Positions 1 through 8,729 are shown, counted from the first letter of the stretch. The stretch: 64,000 nucleotides of DNA from Curtobacterium sp. UNCCL20 (GCF_900101675.1 NZ_FNKG01000001.1:558001-622000); one strand, 5' to 3'. A program made the numbers and translations. Notes: a model not told the origin generated them from the sequence alone.

Positions 1-930
1 GTCGTCCTCGCCGCTGGCGTCGGCTCGTTCAGCGGCGGCACCGCGCAGCTCGTCGCACACGCTGCCACCAAAGCACTGCTGTTCCTCACCGCGGGCGCAT
101 GGCTGACGGCTACCGGGACGAAACAGTTCACCGGTCTCCGCGGCATCGCCGCCCGCTGGCCCGCGGTCGGCGTCCTCGCCACGGTCGGTGCGCTGTCGCT
201 GGCCGGCCTGCCGCCGCTGTCGCTCTGGTACGCCAAGGACGTCGTCCTCGCCGCAGCGCTGGAGGAACAACCCTGGTTGTACGCGGCGGGCCTGGCCGGA
301 GCGGCACTGGCAGCGGCCTACTCCGCCCGGATCATCGCGCTGCTGTGGCGGCGTGCCGGAACCCCGGAAGCGTCCTGGGACGACGAGGAACACGGCACCC
401 GGCGGGTGCCACGCCTCGCGGTCGTCCCGATGGTGGTACTCGCTGTCGCGGCAGCCGGACTTGCGCTTCTCGGCACACCGCTGCTGCATCCGATGATCGC
501 TCCGCTTTCCGGGACGGCGGTGTCGTGGCCGGAGCTCGCGGCGTCTGCGGCAATCGCGGTGGTCGTGGTCCTGTTGACCCTGTGGCGCACCCCCACAGTC
601 CGAATTGGGATGCACTGGTTCGGGCTGGAGCGGACAGCCGTTGCAGTCATCGCCACGCCGACACTGCGACTCGCCGCCGTCCTCGCGCGTCTCGACGACC
701 GCTACGGCGCGGCCGTTGATCGGTCGGGACCTGCGCTCGAGCAGACCGCCCGAGCCGTGCGCGCTCTTGATGAGCGTGGCCCCGCCGCCGTGACGGGGTG
801 GATCGGTTCCGCCATCGCGGTCCTCGGCCGACTGGCTCGGCGACCGCAGACCGGCCAGGTGCACCACTACTACATCGGCGCGACCGTGACCGTCGCTGCC
901 GCAGCTGTCCTGCTCTTGGTCGTGAGGTGA
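1..930 (+). CDS. nuoL: NADH-quinone oxidoreductase subunit L-like (NuoL), 5'-truncated by the window edge
   Basis: Reading frame 1 is open from the first base to the TGA at 928-930, giving the C-terminal 309 residues of a NuoL/antiporter-type membrane subunit. Early residues carry the family landmarks: HAATKALLFL (the conserved transmembrane HxxxK region of proton-conducting subunits) and, about 45 residues later, LSLAGLPPLSLWYAKD. Hydrophobic segments continue to the end, and the tail near TGQVHHYY is typical of actinobacterial NuoL. In complex I this subunit forms the distal antiporter-like module and its lateral helix. The stop overlaps the GTG of nuoM (GTGA), so the genes are translationally coupled. 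Whether nuoA-K lie upstream cannot be seen. An Mrp/hydrogenase-type NuoL homologue is possible, but the L-M-N order supports NDH-1. Confidence 0.88.
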   Translation, partial: VVLAAGVGSFSGGTAQLVAHAATKALLFLTAGAWLTATGTKQFTGLRGIAARWPAVGVLATVGALSLAGLPPLSLWYAKDVVLAAALEEQPWLYAAGLAGAALAAAYSARIIALLWRRAGTPEASWDDEEHGTRRVPRLAVVPMVVLAVAAAGLALLGTPLLHPMIAPLSGTAVSWPELAASAAIAVVVVLLTLWRTPTVRIGMHWFGLERTAVAVIATPTLRLAAVLARLDDRYGAAVDRSGPALEQTARAVRALDERGPAAVTGWIGSAIAVLGRLARRPQTGQVHHYYIGATVTVAAAAVLLLVVR

Positions 931-2420
931 TCGTGCTCAGTCTGATCGTGTTCCTTCCCGTTGTCGTCGCGGCGGTCCTCGCCCTGACGCGAGCAATGTC
1001 CGGACGGGCAGCCGCGTGGGTGTGGCTGATGACGAGCATCGTGGAGCTCGCCCTCGGGATCCTCGTGTCCATCCCCGGACCCAACGCGTCGGGGCTGCGC
1101 TGGGACGAGCGAATGGAGTGGATGCCGAGCGTCGGCACCAGCTACCACCTCGGCGTTGACGGTTTCTCCGCGCCGTTGCTGCTCCTGACCGACGTCGTGT
1201 TCCTCGTCTGCGCGGTCTGGGCCATGCGGGACACCGACCGGCCACGCCCGCAGGCTGCACTCTTCCTGTTCCTTCAGACCACGTGTCTTGGGGTGTTCGC
1301 CGCGCAGGACCTGCTGGTGTTCTTCGTGTTCTTCGACCTGTCGATTGTCGGTATGTACTTCGTGATCGCCGGGTGGGGACATGGCGACCATCAGCGGTCC
1401 GCGCTGCGGTTCTTCCTCTACACGTTCCTCGGATCCCTGGCGCTGCTGCTCGGCTTCATCGGCCTCTACCTCGGCTCCTCACCGCACACGTTCGACATGG
1501 TCGAGCTCACCCGGAACGGCTTCACCGGCACACCCCTGGCCGCCGGCGCCGTTCTCGCCGCGCTCGTCGTGGGTTTCGCCGTCAAGACCCCCACAGTCCC
1601 GTTCCACTCCTGGCTGCCACCAGCACATACCGACGCGCCCGCGATTGGCTCTGTCGTCCTCGCGAGCGTCCTGCTGAAGATGGGCACGTACGGGTTCCTC
1701 CGCATCGCGATGCCGATGCTCCCGGACGCGTGGCGGTCCTGGTCTTGGGTGATTGTCATTGTCGGCCTCGTGTCCGTGCTGTACGGAGCGCTCGTCGCGC
1801 TCGCACAGACGAACGTGAAGCGGTTGATCGCGTACACCTCGGTGAACCACATGGGCTATGTCGTGCTCGCCGTCGGGGCCGCGGGTCTGACCGGGTCATC
1901 CTCTGCGCAGGCGCAGCAGTTGGCGATCACCGGCGCGACCGTGCAGATGGTGTCGCACGGGCTCATCACCGGTGCACTGTTCCTCCTCGCGGGTGTCCTC
2001 CACGACCGGCGGGGCAGCTACGAGATCAGCGACTACAGCGGCCTCGCGAAGCCGGCCCCACGGTTCTCCGGACTGTTCGCCGCCGCCGCGTTCGCGTCGC
2101 TCGGGATCCCCGGCTTCAGCGGATTCATCGCTGAGTTCCAGATCTTCGCCGGCAGCATCGGTGCGACAGCGATCGCCGCGATCGCGCTGCCGGGGATCCT
2201 CATCACCGCAGCGCTGTTCCTCCGCACCGTGCAGAAGCTGCTCACCGGACCCACGGAACGCCTCGCCGATGGTTTCACCGACGTCACCGCTCGGGAGACC
2301 GTGACGGTCGGGGCGCTCCTGCTGCTCTCCCTGGCGGTCGGCGTGATACCCGGACCGTTGCTGCAGCTCATCGCTCCCGCCGCCCGACAGCTCGCCGCGC
2401 TGGTCGGAGGTCCCGCTTGA
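927..2420 (+). CDS. nuoM: NADH-quinone oxidoreductase subunit M (NuoM)
   Basis: A protein of 497 aa, made almost entirely of transmembrane helices. The proton-channel signature KTPTVPFHSWLPPAHTDAP lies in the middle of the protein and is followed by a helix with the conserved Lys (LLKMGTYGFLR). Further on, the QTNVKRLIAYTSVNHMG region is classic NuoM. GTG 927 is preferred because it overlaps the nuoL stop by 4 nt. GTG 933 is the alternative, but a GAGGTGA sequence sits too close to it. The protein works as one of the three antiporter-like proton pumps of complex I, in the plasma membrane. It is followed by nuoN in the same operon. The family assignment is clear; the exact start is not. Confidence 0.93.
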   Translation: MIVLSLIVFLPVVVAAVLALTRAMSGRAAAWVWLMTSIVELALGILVSIPGPNASGLRWDERMEWMPSVGTSYHLGVDGFSAPLLLLTDVVFLVCAVWAMRDTDRPRPQAALFLFLQTTCLGVFAAQDLLVFFVFFDLSIVGMYFVIAGWGHGDHQRSALRFFLYTFLGSLALLLGFIGLYLGSSPHTFDMVELTRNGFTGTPLAAGAVLAALVVGFAVKTPTVPFHSWLPPAHTDAPAIGSVVLASVLLKMGTYGFLRIAMPMLPDAWRSWSWVIVIVGLVSVLYGALVALAQTNVKRLIAYTSVNHMGYVVLAVGAAGLTGSSSAQAQQLAITGATVQMVSHGLITGALFLLAGVLHDRRGSYEISDYSGLAKPAPRFSGLFAAAAFASLGIPGFSGFIAEFQIFAGSIGATAIAAIALPGILITAALFLRTVQKLLTGPTERLADGFTDVTARETVTVGALLLLSLAVGVIPGPLLQLIAPAARQLAALVGGPA

Positions 2421-3796
2421 ACATGGACTACGGCGCGCTCCTGCCGGAGATCATCCTGATGGGCGGCGCCATCGTCGCGCTCCTCAGTGGCAGCTTCCTG
2501 CCCCGACGCCGGCAGGCGCTCGTAACCTGGTTCGCGATCATCGTGGCGTGCGGCAGCGCCGTCACCGCTGCTCTGAGCACGGGGCCATCGACCGTCTTCA
2601 GTGACAGCTACGCACTCGACAACGCGACAACGACGATCAGGATCCTCGTACCGTTGGCGACCGCGGTCGTGATGCTCATCGGACGTCAGGAGTCCCGAGG
2701 TTCCGCTCGGGAGAGCGAGACCGCGTCGCTGCTGCTCCTGGCGGCACTCGGCACGGTCGTCCTCGCCGGCGCCAACGACCTGCTCATCGTCGCCACCGGG
2801 TTCCTCCTAGCGACCGTGCCGCTCTACGCGTTGATCGGACTGTCCCGATCCCCGAGGGCGGCTGAGGCGACAATGAAGACGTACCTGCTGGGCGCGATCT
2901 TCGGCGTCGTGATGCTCTTCGGCATCGCCGTCCTCGTCGGTGTCGCCGGCGGCAGCACCTACCCCGAGCTTCAACAGGCGCTGCCACACGTGCCGGTGAC
3001 GGCGATCGCGCTCGGATTCATCGGTGTCCTCGCCGGCCTGCTGTTCAAAGCCGGAGCGGTCCCCGGACATTTCTGGGTTCCGGATGCAGCAGAGGGCGCC
3101 GGGCTCGGCATCGCCGCGTTCATCACCACCGTCCCCAAGATCGGGGCTCTGATCGCCTTGGCGCGCCTCGTCGACGTCATACCGAGCACCGTGAACGCGT
3201 CGCTGCTGGTCGGTGTGCTCGCCGCCGCAAGCATGATCCTCGGCACCCTCGCGGCATTCTGGCAACGCAGCGCCCCGCGGCTGCTCGGCTGGTCCACGGT
3301 TGGCCAGGTTGGGTTCCTACTGATGCCCGTCGCTGTGATCAGTGTCGAACCGTCGGCGCGCGCCGCCCTGCTCATGTACCTGGTGTTCTACGCCGTGACC
3401 AACCTGGCCCTCTTCGCCGCGATCGCCGCGCTCCCAGACCGCAGGACAATTCCCTCCTGGCGCGGAGCGGCACGGGAACATCCCGTCATCACCAGTGTCA
3501 TCCTGGTCGGCCTGCTGAGCCTTGTCGGGACACCACCAACCGCCGTCTTCGTCGGCAAGCTCGCCGTGTTCACGGCCACCTGGCAGGGCGGGATGCCGTG
3601 GCTGGTGGTCATCGCCGCAGCCGTCTCAGTCGCATCGCTGTTCTACGCACTCCGCTGGGTGTCAACGGCCTTCCAGGCACCGGAGGAACCCCGATCTCGC
3701 CCCGCCGCAGTTCCGCTGCAAGCGGTCACCGCCGTAACGATCGGTGCACTGATCATCGTCGCCGTCGCCAGCAGTCCAGCCCTCTTGCAGTTGTGA
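2417..3796 (+). CDS. nuoN: NADH-quinone oxidoreductase subunit N (NuoN)
   Basis: A polytopic membrane protein of 459 aa and the third antiporter-like subunit of complex I. The channel motif GLLFKAGAVPGHFWVPD is present (family form FKxxxVPFHxWxPD), here with Gly in place of Phe. It is followed by AEGAGLGIAAFITTVPK with the conserved Lys. The TTG start at 2417 overlaps the nuoM stop, and GGAGG at 2406-2410 is spaced 6 nt from it. ATG 2423 is also possible but is 12 nt from that ribosome binding site. The gene is the last one visible in the nuoL-M-N run; the next gene is convergent. Confidence 0.93.
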   Translation: MNMDYGALLPEIILMGGAIVALLSGSFLPRRRQALVTWFAIIVACGSAVTAALSTGPSTVFSDSYALDNATTTIRILVPLATAVVMLIGRQESRGSARESETASLLLLAALGTVVLAGANDLLIVATGFLLATVPLYALIGLSRSPRAAEATMKTYLLGAIFGVVMLFGIAVLVGVAGGSTYPELQQALPHVPVTAIALGFIGVLAGLLFKAGAVPGHFWVPDAAEGAGLGIAAFITTVPKIGALIALARLVDVIPSTVNASLLVGVLAAASMILGTLAAFWQRSAPRLLGWSTVGQVGFLLMPVAVISVEPSARAALLMYLVFYAVTNLALFAAIAALPDRRTIPSWRGAAREHPVITSVILVGLLSLVGTPPTAVFVGKLAVFTATWQGGMPWLVVIAAAVSVASLFYALRWVSTAFQAPEEPRSRPAAVPLQAVTAVTIGALIIVAVASSPALLQL

Positions 3797-3860
3797 CTTG
3801 GCCGGTTCCCATTGGCATTGAGGCCTTCGACGCTGAGTCTCTCCACGGTTGCAGATGACG

Positions 3861-4256
3861 TTACTGCGGGATGATGTCGCAGACGCTGCGCTCCGTGCAT
3901 GTGGTCGGATCTAAGGTCGAACTCGTTGTGATCATGGCGACGAGTTCCGTTTCGAGACGAGCGAGTTCCTGTTGGCGGGCTCTGACCGCTCCAAGCTTGC
4001 TGGTGAGAAGCGAAAGCACGTGCGAGCACGGTGCCTGCCCTTCCTGTCGGAGGGCGAGAACGCCGGCGATGTCAGACAGTGTTAGCCCAGCTGCTTGAGC
4101 GGCACGGATGAACCCGACCCGTGTAGTGACCTCATCCGTGTAGACCCGGTATCCGTTGCTCCCTCGACTCGGCACCGGAAGCAGCCCCTCGCGTTCGTAG
4201 AAGCGGATGGTTTGCGTGCTGACGCCGGTGGCGGCAGCGAGGTCTCCGATGCGCAT
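3861..4256 (-). CDS. MerR-family transcriptional regulator with three cysteines (metal/thiol sensor type)
   Basis: A regulator of 131 aa. The N-terminal winged helix-turn-helix reads MRIGDLAAATGVSTQTIRFY with the family hallmark FYEREGLLP, then a long dimerisation helix, then a cysteine-containing tail. Cys77 lies before the dimer helix and Cys120 and Cys126 lie in the C-terminal loop. That arrangement recalls MerR and ZntR-type metal sensors, but the spacing differs from Hg-type MerR (82/117/126), so the inducer is left open. A longer upstream reading exists but starts well outside the family N-terminus, so ATG 4256 is chosen. The gene is divergent from the thioredoxin-fold/oxidoreductase pair and presumably activates it from the elongated-spacer promoter in the 54-bp gap, where it may also repress itself. 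Confidence 0.88.
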   Translation of the reverse strand: MRIGDLAAATGVSTQTIRFYEREGLLPVPSRGSNGYRVYTDEVTTRVGFIRAAQAAGLTLSDIAGVLALRQEGQAPCSHVLSLLTSKLGAVRARQQELARLETELVAMITTSSTLDPTTCTERSVCDIIPQ

Positions 4257-4272
4257 GCTTCCATCACACCAC

Positions 4273-4310
4273 TTGACCTTGTACCTCGCTGCAACGTTTA
4301 CGGTCGGCGT
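4273..4310 (+). promoter_or_regulatory. MerR-type promoter with an elongated spacer
   Basis: In the divergent gap, TTGACC (4273-4278) is followed by a candidate -10 TACGGT (4299-4304) with a 20-nt spacer; read as TTACGG the spacer is 19 nt. MerR-family activators act on promoters with 19-20-nt spacers. An imperfect dyad with ACC and GGT ends spans the spacer. A -10 ending at 4304 places the transcription start at about 4311, which is the ATG of the next gene, and there is no ribosome binding site. This suggests a leaderless mRNA. The motif is seen; the function is inferred. Confidence 0.6.
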
Positions 4311-4625
4311 ATGGAGATCACGTTGCAGTATTTCGATGGATGCCCGAATTGGGGAACGGTCGCGGAGCGCCTCGCCGCGATCACCGCGGAACGACCCGAG
4401 GTCACGGTAAAGCGGCACCGCATCGAAACGCAGGAGGAAGCGGAATCGGTCGACTTCCGCGGGTCTCCTACTCTTCTGGCTGACGGGGCAGCACTGTTCC
4501 CTGCACCAGACGCTCCTCCTGGCCTGTCGTGCCGGGTGTATCTGACGCCCGAAGGCCTTGCCGGGTCCCCGACGACAGAGCAACTCCGGGATGCGATCGC
4601 GGACATCGAAGCAGGCACCCGATGA
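4311..4625 (+). CDS. Small thioredoxin-fold protein (MerR-regulated, CPNW motif)
   Basis: A protein of 104 aa beginning MEITLQYFDGCPNW. The strand-Cys-Pro-helix start is that of a thioredoxin/glutaredoxin-like fold with a single N-terminal Cys (Cys11) in place of CxxC. The later FRGSPTLLADG contains the cis-Pro loop typical of thioredoxins. A second Cys occurs in the segment GLSCRVY. Small proteins like this occur beside MerR regulators and mercuric-reductase-like flavoproteins in actinobacteria and are often labelled thioredoxin or alkylmercury-lyase-like. The actual substrate is unknown. The gene overlaps the following oxidoreductase (ATGA), so the two are made together, and it probably exchanges thiols with that partner. 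Confidence 0.72.
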   Translation: MEITLQYFDGCPNWGTVAERLAAITAERPEVTVKRHRIETQEEAESVDFRGSPTLLADGAALFPAPDAPPGLSCRVYLTPEGLAGSPTTEQLRDAIADIEAGTR

Positions 4626-5971
4626 GCGACGTGTTCGACCTGCTGGTCATCGGCGCCGGAATGGCCGGCACGTCCGCAGCTAACAAGTGCGCGGCACAAG
4701 GGTGGCGGGTCGGCATCGTCGATGCTCTGCCCTACGGGGGCACGTGCGCTCTTCGCGGATGCGACCCGAAGAAGATCCTCCGCCGCGGAGCGGAAGTCAT
4801 CGATGCCGCCCGACTGATGAACGGCACCGGTATTCAGGAAAACGGCCTCAGTGTCGACTGGGCAGCCTTGATGCAGAGAAAACGCGGCTTCACGGATGGG
4901 GTACCGAAGGGCATGGAAGACGAGCTCACCGGCAACGGCGCCACCACCTTCCACGGCCACGCTGAGTTCACCGGTCCGAACACCCTGAGCATCGACGGCA
5001 CGACCCATCAGGCGGAAAGGTTCCTCATCGCCTCCGGCGCCACACCAAAGCCGTTGACGTTCCCCGGGGCGGAGCACCTGATCGACAGCACCCAGTTCCT
5101 CGATCTGGAGGAACTGCCCAAGCGGATCGTGTTCATTGGCGGCGGGTTCATCTCGTTTGAGTTCGCCCACATCGCCGCCCGAGCTGGTGCGCAGTGCACG
5201 ATCGTCGACCACGGTCCTCGGCCGCTGCGCGAATTCGATCCCGACTTGGTGGGGCTGCTGGTGTCACGGAGCGAGCAGGCGGGCATCCGCATCCTGCGCG
5301 ATACCCGCGTCTCCACGGTGGACGCCACTTCCACCGGACTGCAGATCGGCGTCGACAGTGACGGCATAGCAAAGCGCATCCATGCGGACCTCGTCGTCCA
5401 CGGCGCCGGCCGCGTCCCGAATGTCGAGAGCCTGCGCCTGGACGCTGCCGGCATCGCCAGCGGTCCGCGTGGGGTCACGGTAGCTGGCCACCTGCAAAGC
5501 ACCACCAACACCGCCGTGTACGCCGCCGGAGACGCCGCCGACACGGCCGGGCGCCCCCTGACCCCGGTGGCCGTGTTCGAAGGGAAAGTCGCCGCGTCGA
5601 ACATGCTCAAGGGCACCACCACGGCACCTGACTACATCGGGGTCCCCACGACCATATTCACCATCCCGGAACTCAACCGCGTCGGCCTCCTCGAAGAAGA
5701 AGCGGCCCCGAGCCACGACATCGCCATCCGCTTCACCGACACCAGCGGCTGGTACTCCACCTACCGGGCGGCCGAAACCACTGCCGCGGCCAAGGTCATT
5801 ATCGACACCCGCACCGACCAAATCCTCGGCGCACACCTCCTCGGCCCCGGCTACTCGGAACTGATCAACACTTTCGGCCTCGCCATCAAACTCGGGCTCA
5901 CGACACGGCAACTCAGATCCGCCACCGCCACCTACCCCTCCCTCGGCTCCGACCTCGGGTCCCTGCTCTGA
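4622..5971 (+). CDS. FAD/NAD(P)-dependent disulfide oxidoreductase, mercuric-reductase-like but lacking the C-terminal Cys pair
   Basis: A class I pyridine nucleotide-disulfide oxidoreductase of 449 aa. The order is: FAD dinucleotide motif GAGMAG (residues 11-16), redox-active pair Cys42 and Cys47 in GGTCALRGCDPKK, NAD(P) motif IGGGFIS in the middle, second FAD motif YAAGDAA, and a C-terminal dimerisation domain. At the very end, where glutathione and lipoamide reductases have HPTxxE, this protein has TYPSLGSD. It therefore lacks the acid/base His-Glu pair, as mercuric reductases do. It also lacks the C-terminal vicinal cysteines of MerA, so mercury reduction is doubtful. It is coupled to the thioredoxin-fold gene and under MerR control, which suggests thiol, metal or electrophile detoxification. 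Confidence 0.82.
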   Translation: MSDVFDLLVIGAGMAGTSAANKCAAQGWRVGIVDALPYGGTCALRGCDPKKILRRGAEVIDAARLMNGTGIQENGLSVDWAALMQRKRGFTDGVPKGMEDELTGNGATTFHGHAEFTGPNTLSIDGTTHQAERFLIASGATPKPLTFPGAEHLIDSTQFLDLEELPKRIVFIGGGFISFEFAHIAARAGAQCTIVDHGPRPLREFDPDLVGLLVSRSEQAGIRILRDTRVSTVDATSTGLQIGVDSDGIAKRIHADLVVHGAGRVPNVESLRLDAAGIASGPRGVTVAGHLQSTTNTAVYAAGDAADTAGRPLTPVAVFEGKVAASNMLKGTTTAPDYIGVPTTIFTIPELNRVGLLEEEAAPSHDIAIRFTDTSGWYSTYRAAETTAAAKVIIDTRTDQILGAHLLGPGYSELINTFGLAIKLGLTTRQLRSATATYPSLGSDLGSLL

Positions 5972-5997
5972 ACTTGTCACATATACCTTCGTATTCG

Positions 5998-6570
5998 TTA
6001 CGTCTGTTGCGCTCGCGCGGCGAGCCGGAGTGCTTGCACGGAACGGAAGTGTTGTTCCGAGCGGTGGCGGCCGTTGGCGGGAGACGGATGTGGTGCTGCG
6101 ATGACCGGAAGGAGTCGGGGCTGCTCGTCCAGGGTGAGGTGTCGCATGACGCCGTCGAGGGCGACGGCCCCGTACGTGACGATCGCGGTGAGAGCGGGGA
6201 GGGCCGCGAGCAGTGTGGCGAGGGCATGCCGCCCCTCGTCGATGTCCGCGAGTCGCACGCGGTCGGGCAGTTCCCATGGGATGAGGTTCCAGCGGACGTA
6301 CTCGCCGCGTGCGAGTCCGGACTCGATTCGGGCTGCTCGGAACGCGGCCGCGGTCGGGCCCGGGTTGTCCTCGCTGCAGATAGCTGCGTGCGCTGCGGCG
6401 ATGGTCTGGGGGCCGGGCGACTGCATCAGGACCAGGACACGGCTGGATCTGCCGCCGGATCGTGGGTCGAAGCTCGGGACGAACCGTCGGCTGCCGTTGG
6501 GCGCGGTCCGCCACGTCTCCGCGAGACCGTTCAGCGATCGAACGTCAGCGAGTTTCTCGGGGGTGCTCAT
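5998..6570 (-). CDS. Uracil-DNA glycosylase-family protein
   Basis: A protein of 190 aa. Two short signatures suggest the uracil-DNA glycosylase superfamily: MQSPGP with the following NPGPTAAAF in the first half (a motif-A-like position), and APHPSPANGR in the last third (the HPSP loop that inserts into DNA). The intervening VRWNLIPWELP has the conserved Asn. Such proteins remove deaminated bases or act in related DNA-binding roles; the exact family (4, 5 or 6-like) cannot be assigned by eye. The start is the ATG at 6570, which overlaps the TDT transporter stop (ATGA), so this is the second gene of a two-gene operon. The pairing with a transporter has no obvious functional logic. Confidence 0.68.
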   Translation of the reverse strand: MSTPEKLADVRSLNGLAETWRTAPNGSRRFVPSFDPRSGGRSSRVLVLMQSPGPQTIAAAHAAICSEDNPGPTAAAFRAARIESGLARGEYVRWNLIPWELPDRVRLADIDEGRHALATLLAALPALTAIVTYGAVALDGVMRHLTLDEQPRLLPVIAAPHPSPANGRHRSEQHFRSVQALRLAARAQQT

Positions 6571-7733
6571 GCCGGGTGTGGCGGTGCCAACAGGGTGCCA
6601 CGAATGACGGAGCCCTGGAAGGTGCGGATCGCGACGGTGATCCATGCGGCGACGAGGCCGGCGTAGTAGATGACGGCGAGGACGGCAACGACGGTCAGGC
6701 CTGAGTGCAGGGCGAGCCCGTTGAGTCCGGTGACGCAGGTGCCGACGGGGAACGTGAACGACCACCAGGTCAGGCTGAACGGCAGGTGTTCGCGGGCGGT
6801 CCGGACGGTGACGGCGAGGGCGATGACGGTCCACAGCAGCGCGAAGCCGAGCATCGCGAACCCGTACACCAACGCCACTACCAGGAGCGCTTGAGCGGTG
6901 GAGGCATCGACGACGGTGGGTGCGTTCGAGGCGAGGAGGTTCACCGCCGTGATCGACTGTCCGACGGGTCCGAGCACGATCCACAGGGTCGGCACCATGC
7001 CGGCGGCCCCGACCTTGTGTTGCGCGAGACGGTTCCAGATCAGCGTGATCACGACCAGCGACGTCACGAGACTGAGCCCGAAGAAGCCGTAGCACGACCA
7101 CAGCAGCGTCTCCCGCGCCTGTCCGGCGGGAGCGTACGGCAGCAGCAGGGCGCCGGTGGAGGCGGACACCATCGGCGGGACGATGGGCATCAGCCAACCG
7201 CCGAACGCGGAGTCGGGCTTGTTCTCGTGGCGGGTGAACGCCAGGTACGGCACCAGGACTGCCGTGAGCAGTCCGCCGATGGTGCCGATGGTCCACAGGA
7301 CCCAGTCGATGGTTACGGCGGCGGGCAGGCCGACCCAGTCCTTGCCGAGCAGGAGCGTCCCGGCGCCGACGGTGAGGAACGCCATCGGTGGTGCGCCGTA
7401 GAAGTGCGAGATCACCGGGTTGAGGTGGTGCCCGGCTGCGGTGCTCCGGTAGCGGATCCAGTGCAGCACCGTCGCGACCGTGAGGGCGACGAGGAGCACC
7501 GCGGCGATCGCCCACACGAGCGTCGCCGCGATGCGCAGACCGGGGAACTGCAGCGGCAGTGACGCAGCTGCGACGGCGACGATCCCCGTGCCCATGATCG
7601 ACGCGAACCAGTTCGGTGTGAGGTTCGACACGATCAGGCCTGGCCGCTCCAGATCGCGGAACAACGCCGTCTGCGGCCGTTGGGGCAGCTGGCTACCGTT
7701 CGCGGGTGCAGGATCGGTGCGGAGCGTTGTCAT
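6567..7733 (-). CDS. TDT-family transporter (TehA/SLAC1-like anion channel)
   Basis: An integral membrane protein of 388 aa with about ten hydrophobic segments. It opens with LTPNWFASIMGTGIVAVAAASLP, the family N-terminal signature of tellurite-resistance/dicarboxylate transporters (TDT, including TehA and plant SLAC1). A conserved SHFYGAPPMAFLTVGAG follows. These proteins conduct anions or carry C4-dicarboxylates or sulfite. ATG 7733 is chosen over the upstream ATG 7793 because the extra residues are unlike the family and would cover the regulator's promoter. A divergent LysR gene starts 69 bp away and is the likely regulator. The substrate is not readable from the sequence. Confidence 0.85.
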   Translation of the reverse strand: MTTLRTDPAPANGSQLPQRPQTALFRDLERPGLIVSNLTPNWFASIMGTGIVAVAAASLPLQFPGLRIAATLVWAIAAVLLVALTVATVLHWIRYRSTAAGHHLNPVISHFYGAPPMAFLTVGAGTLLLGKDWVGLPAAVTIDWVLWTIGTIGGLLTAVLVPYLAFTRHENKPDSAFGGWLMPIVPPMVSASTGALLLPYAPAGQARETLLWSCYGFFGLSLVTSLVVITLIWNRLAQHKVGAAGMVPTLWIVLGPVGQSITAVNLLASNAPTVVDASTAQALLVVALVYGFAMLGFALLWTVIALAVTVRTAREHLPFSLTWWSFTFPVGTCVTGLNGLALHSGLTVVAVLAVIYYAGLVAAWITVAIRTFQGSVIRGTLLAPPHPA

Positions 7734-7802
7734 GGGCCAAGCCTGCGCGAATCCTGCCTCTGGCAGTACCGGGAACCTCTTGGCGGGGCACAATCGTTGG
7801 TT

Positions 7803-8729
7803 GTGGCACTACGGCGACTCACGGACCGAACGCTCGACCTCGACACACTCGACGTGCTCGCGCGCGTCGCCGAGACCGGCTCCCTCTCCGCTGCCGCTGG
7901 AGCGCTCGGCGTCACGCAACAGGCGGTGTCTGCTCGGATCCGGGTCGCCGAGCGCATGGTCGGTCACTTGTTAGTGCACCGCTTGACCACGGGGTCGGTG
8001 CTGACCGAGACCGGTCGTCTGGTCGTCGGGCTGGCCGGACCGGTCCTCGACGCGTCTCGCCACCTCGAGGCAGGAGTGGCTGCGCTGCGGGCTCCCACGG
8101 GTTCGCTCGTCGTCGCAGCGTCACAGACGATCGCGGAGCTGCTGCTGCCGGGCTGGCTGCTCGAATTCCGACGCCGTGAACCAGACGTAGAGGTGCGTCT
8201 TATCGCGGGCAACTCCGCATCGGTGACGGACCTCGTGCAGTCGGGTGGCGCGAACCTCGGGTTCACGGAAACCCCGGTGACGGCGGCCGGTGTGTCCGCG
8301 CAGGTGATCGCGGACGATGAGCTCGCGGTCGTCGTTGCGCCGGACCATCCCTGGGCTCGGTCGACCGGGATCACTGCGGAGGTCCTGGCGGCGACGGCTC
8401 TGCTCCTGCGAGAAGAAGGTTCCGGGACTCGCGCGACCCTCGCCGCATGGCTCAGGGCAGCTGGTTTGGACATGTCGGTTCCGGCCGCGGTGCTGGAGAC
8501 CACGAGCATCATCCGGGCGAACGCGCAGGCTGGAATTGCACCGGCGGTGATGAGCCTTCGCACGGTCGCCGCCGACATCAACGATGGGACGCTGGTGCGG
8601 GTCCCGCTCTCTGGGCCGCCACTTGCCCGGCCGTTGCGGGCGATCTGGTCGGGAGAGCCCCAGCCAGCTGGTTCTGCTTTCCTGCGCGTCGCCCACGAGG
8701 TGGCCGGTCGGGGTCAGCGCAGCCCGTAG
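7803..8729 (+). CDS. LysR-family transcriptional regulator
   Basis: A regulator of about 308 aa. The N-terminal helix-turn-helix reads LDTLDVLARVAETGSLSAAA...VTQQAVSARI, the standard LysR DNA-binding domain. The rest forms the two-subdomain periplasmic-binding-protein fold, with RAPTGSLVVAASQTIAE opening the effector domain. GTG 7803 gives a normal LysR length; TTG 7797 is an alternative. The frame remains open upstream, but those residues fall inside the divergent promoter. It probably controls the adjacent TDT transporter in response to a small organic or anionic ligand. The 3' end overlaps the 3' end of the minus-strand enolase gene by 16 bp. Confidence 0.87.
   Translation: MALRRLTDRTLDLDTLDVLARVAETGSLSAAAGALGVTQQAVSARIRVAERMVGHLLVHRLTTGSVLTETGRLVVGLAGPVLDASRHLEAGVAALRAPTGSLVVAASQTIAELLLPGWLLEFRRREPDVEVRLIAGNSASVTDLVQSGGANLGFTETPVTAAGVSAQVIADDELAVVVAPDHPWARSTGITAEVLAATALLLREEGSGTRATLAAWLRAAGLDMSVPAAVLETTSIIRANAQAGIAPAVMSLRTVAADINDGTLVRVPLSGPPLARPLRAIWSGEPQPAGSAFLRVAHEVAGRGQRSP

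Noticed and set aside
4622-5971. Straight annotation as mercuric reductase MerA
   Set aside because: No C-terminal vicinal cysteines and no N-terminal HMA domain; only the core fold and the missing His resemble MerA.
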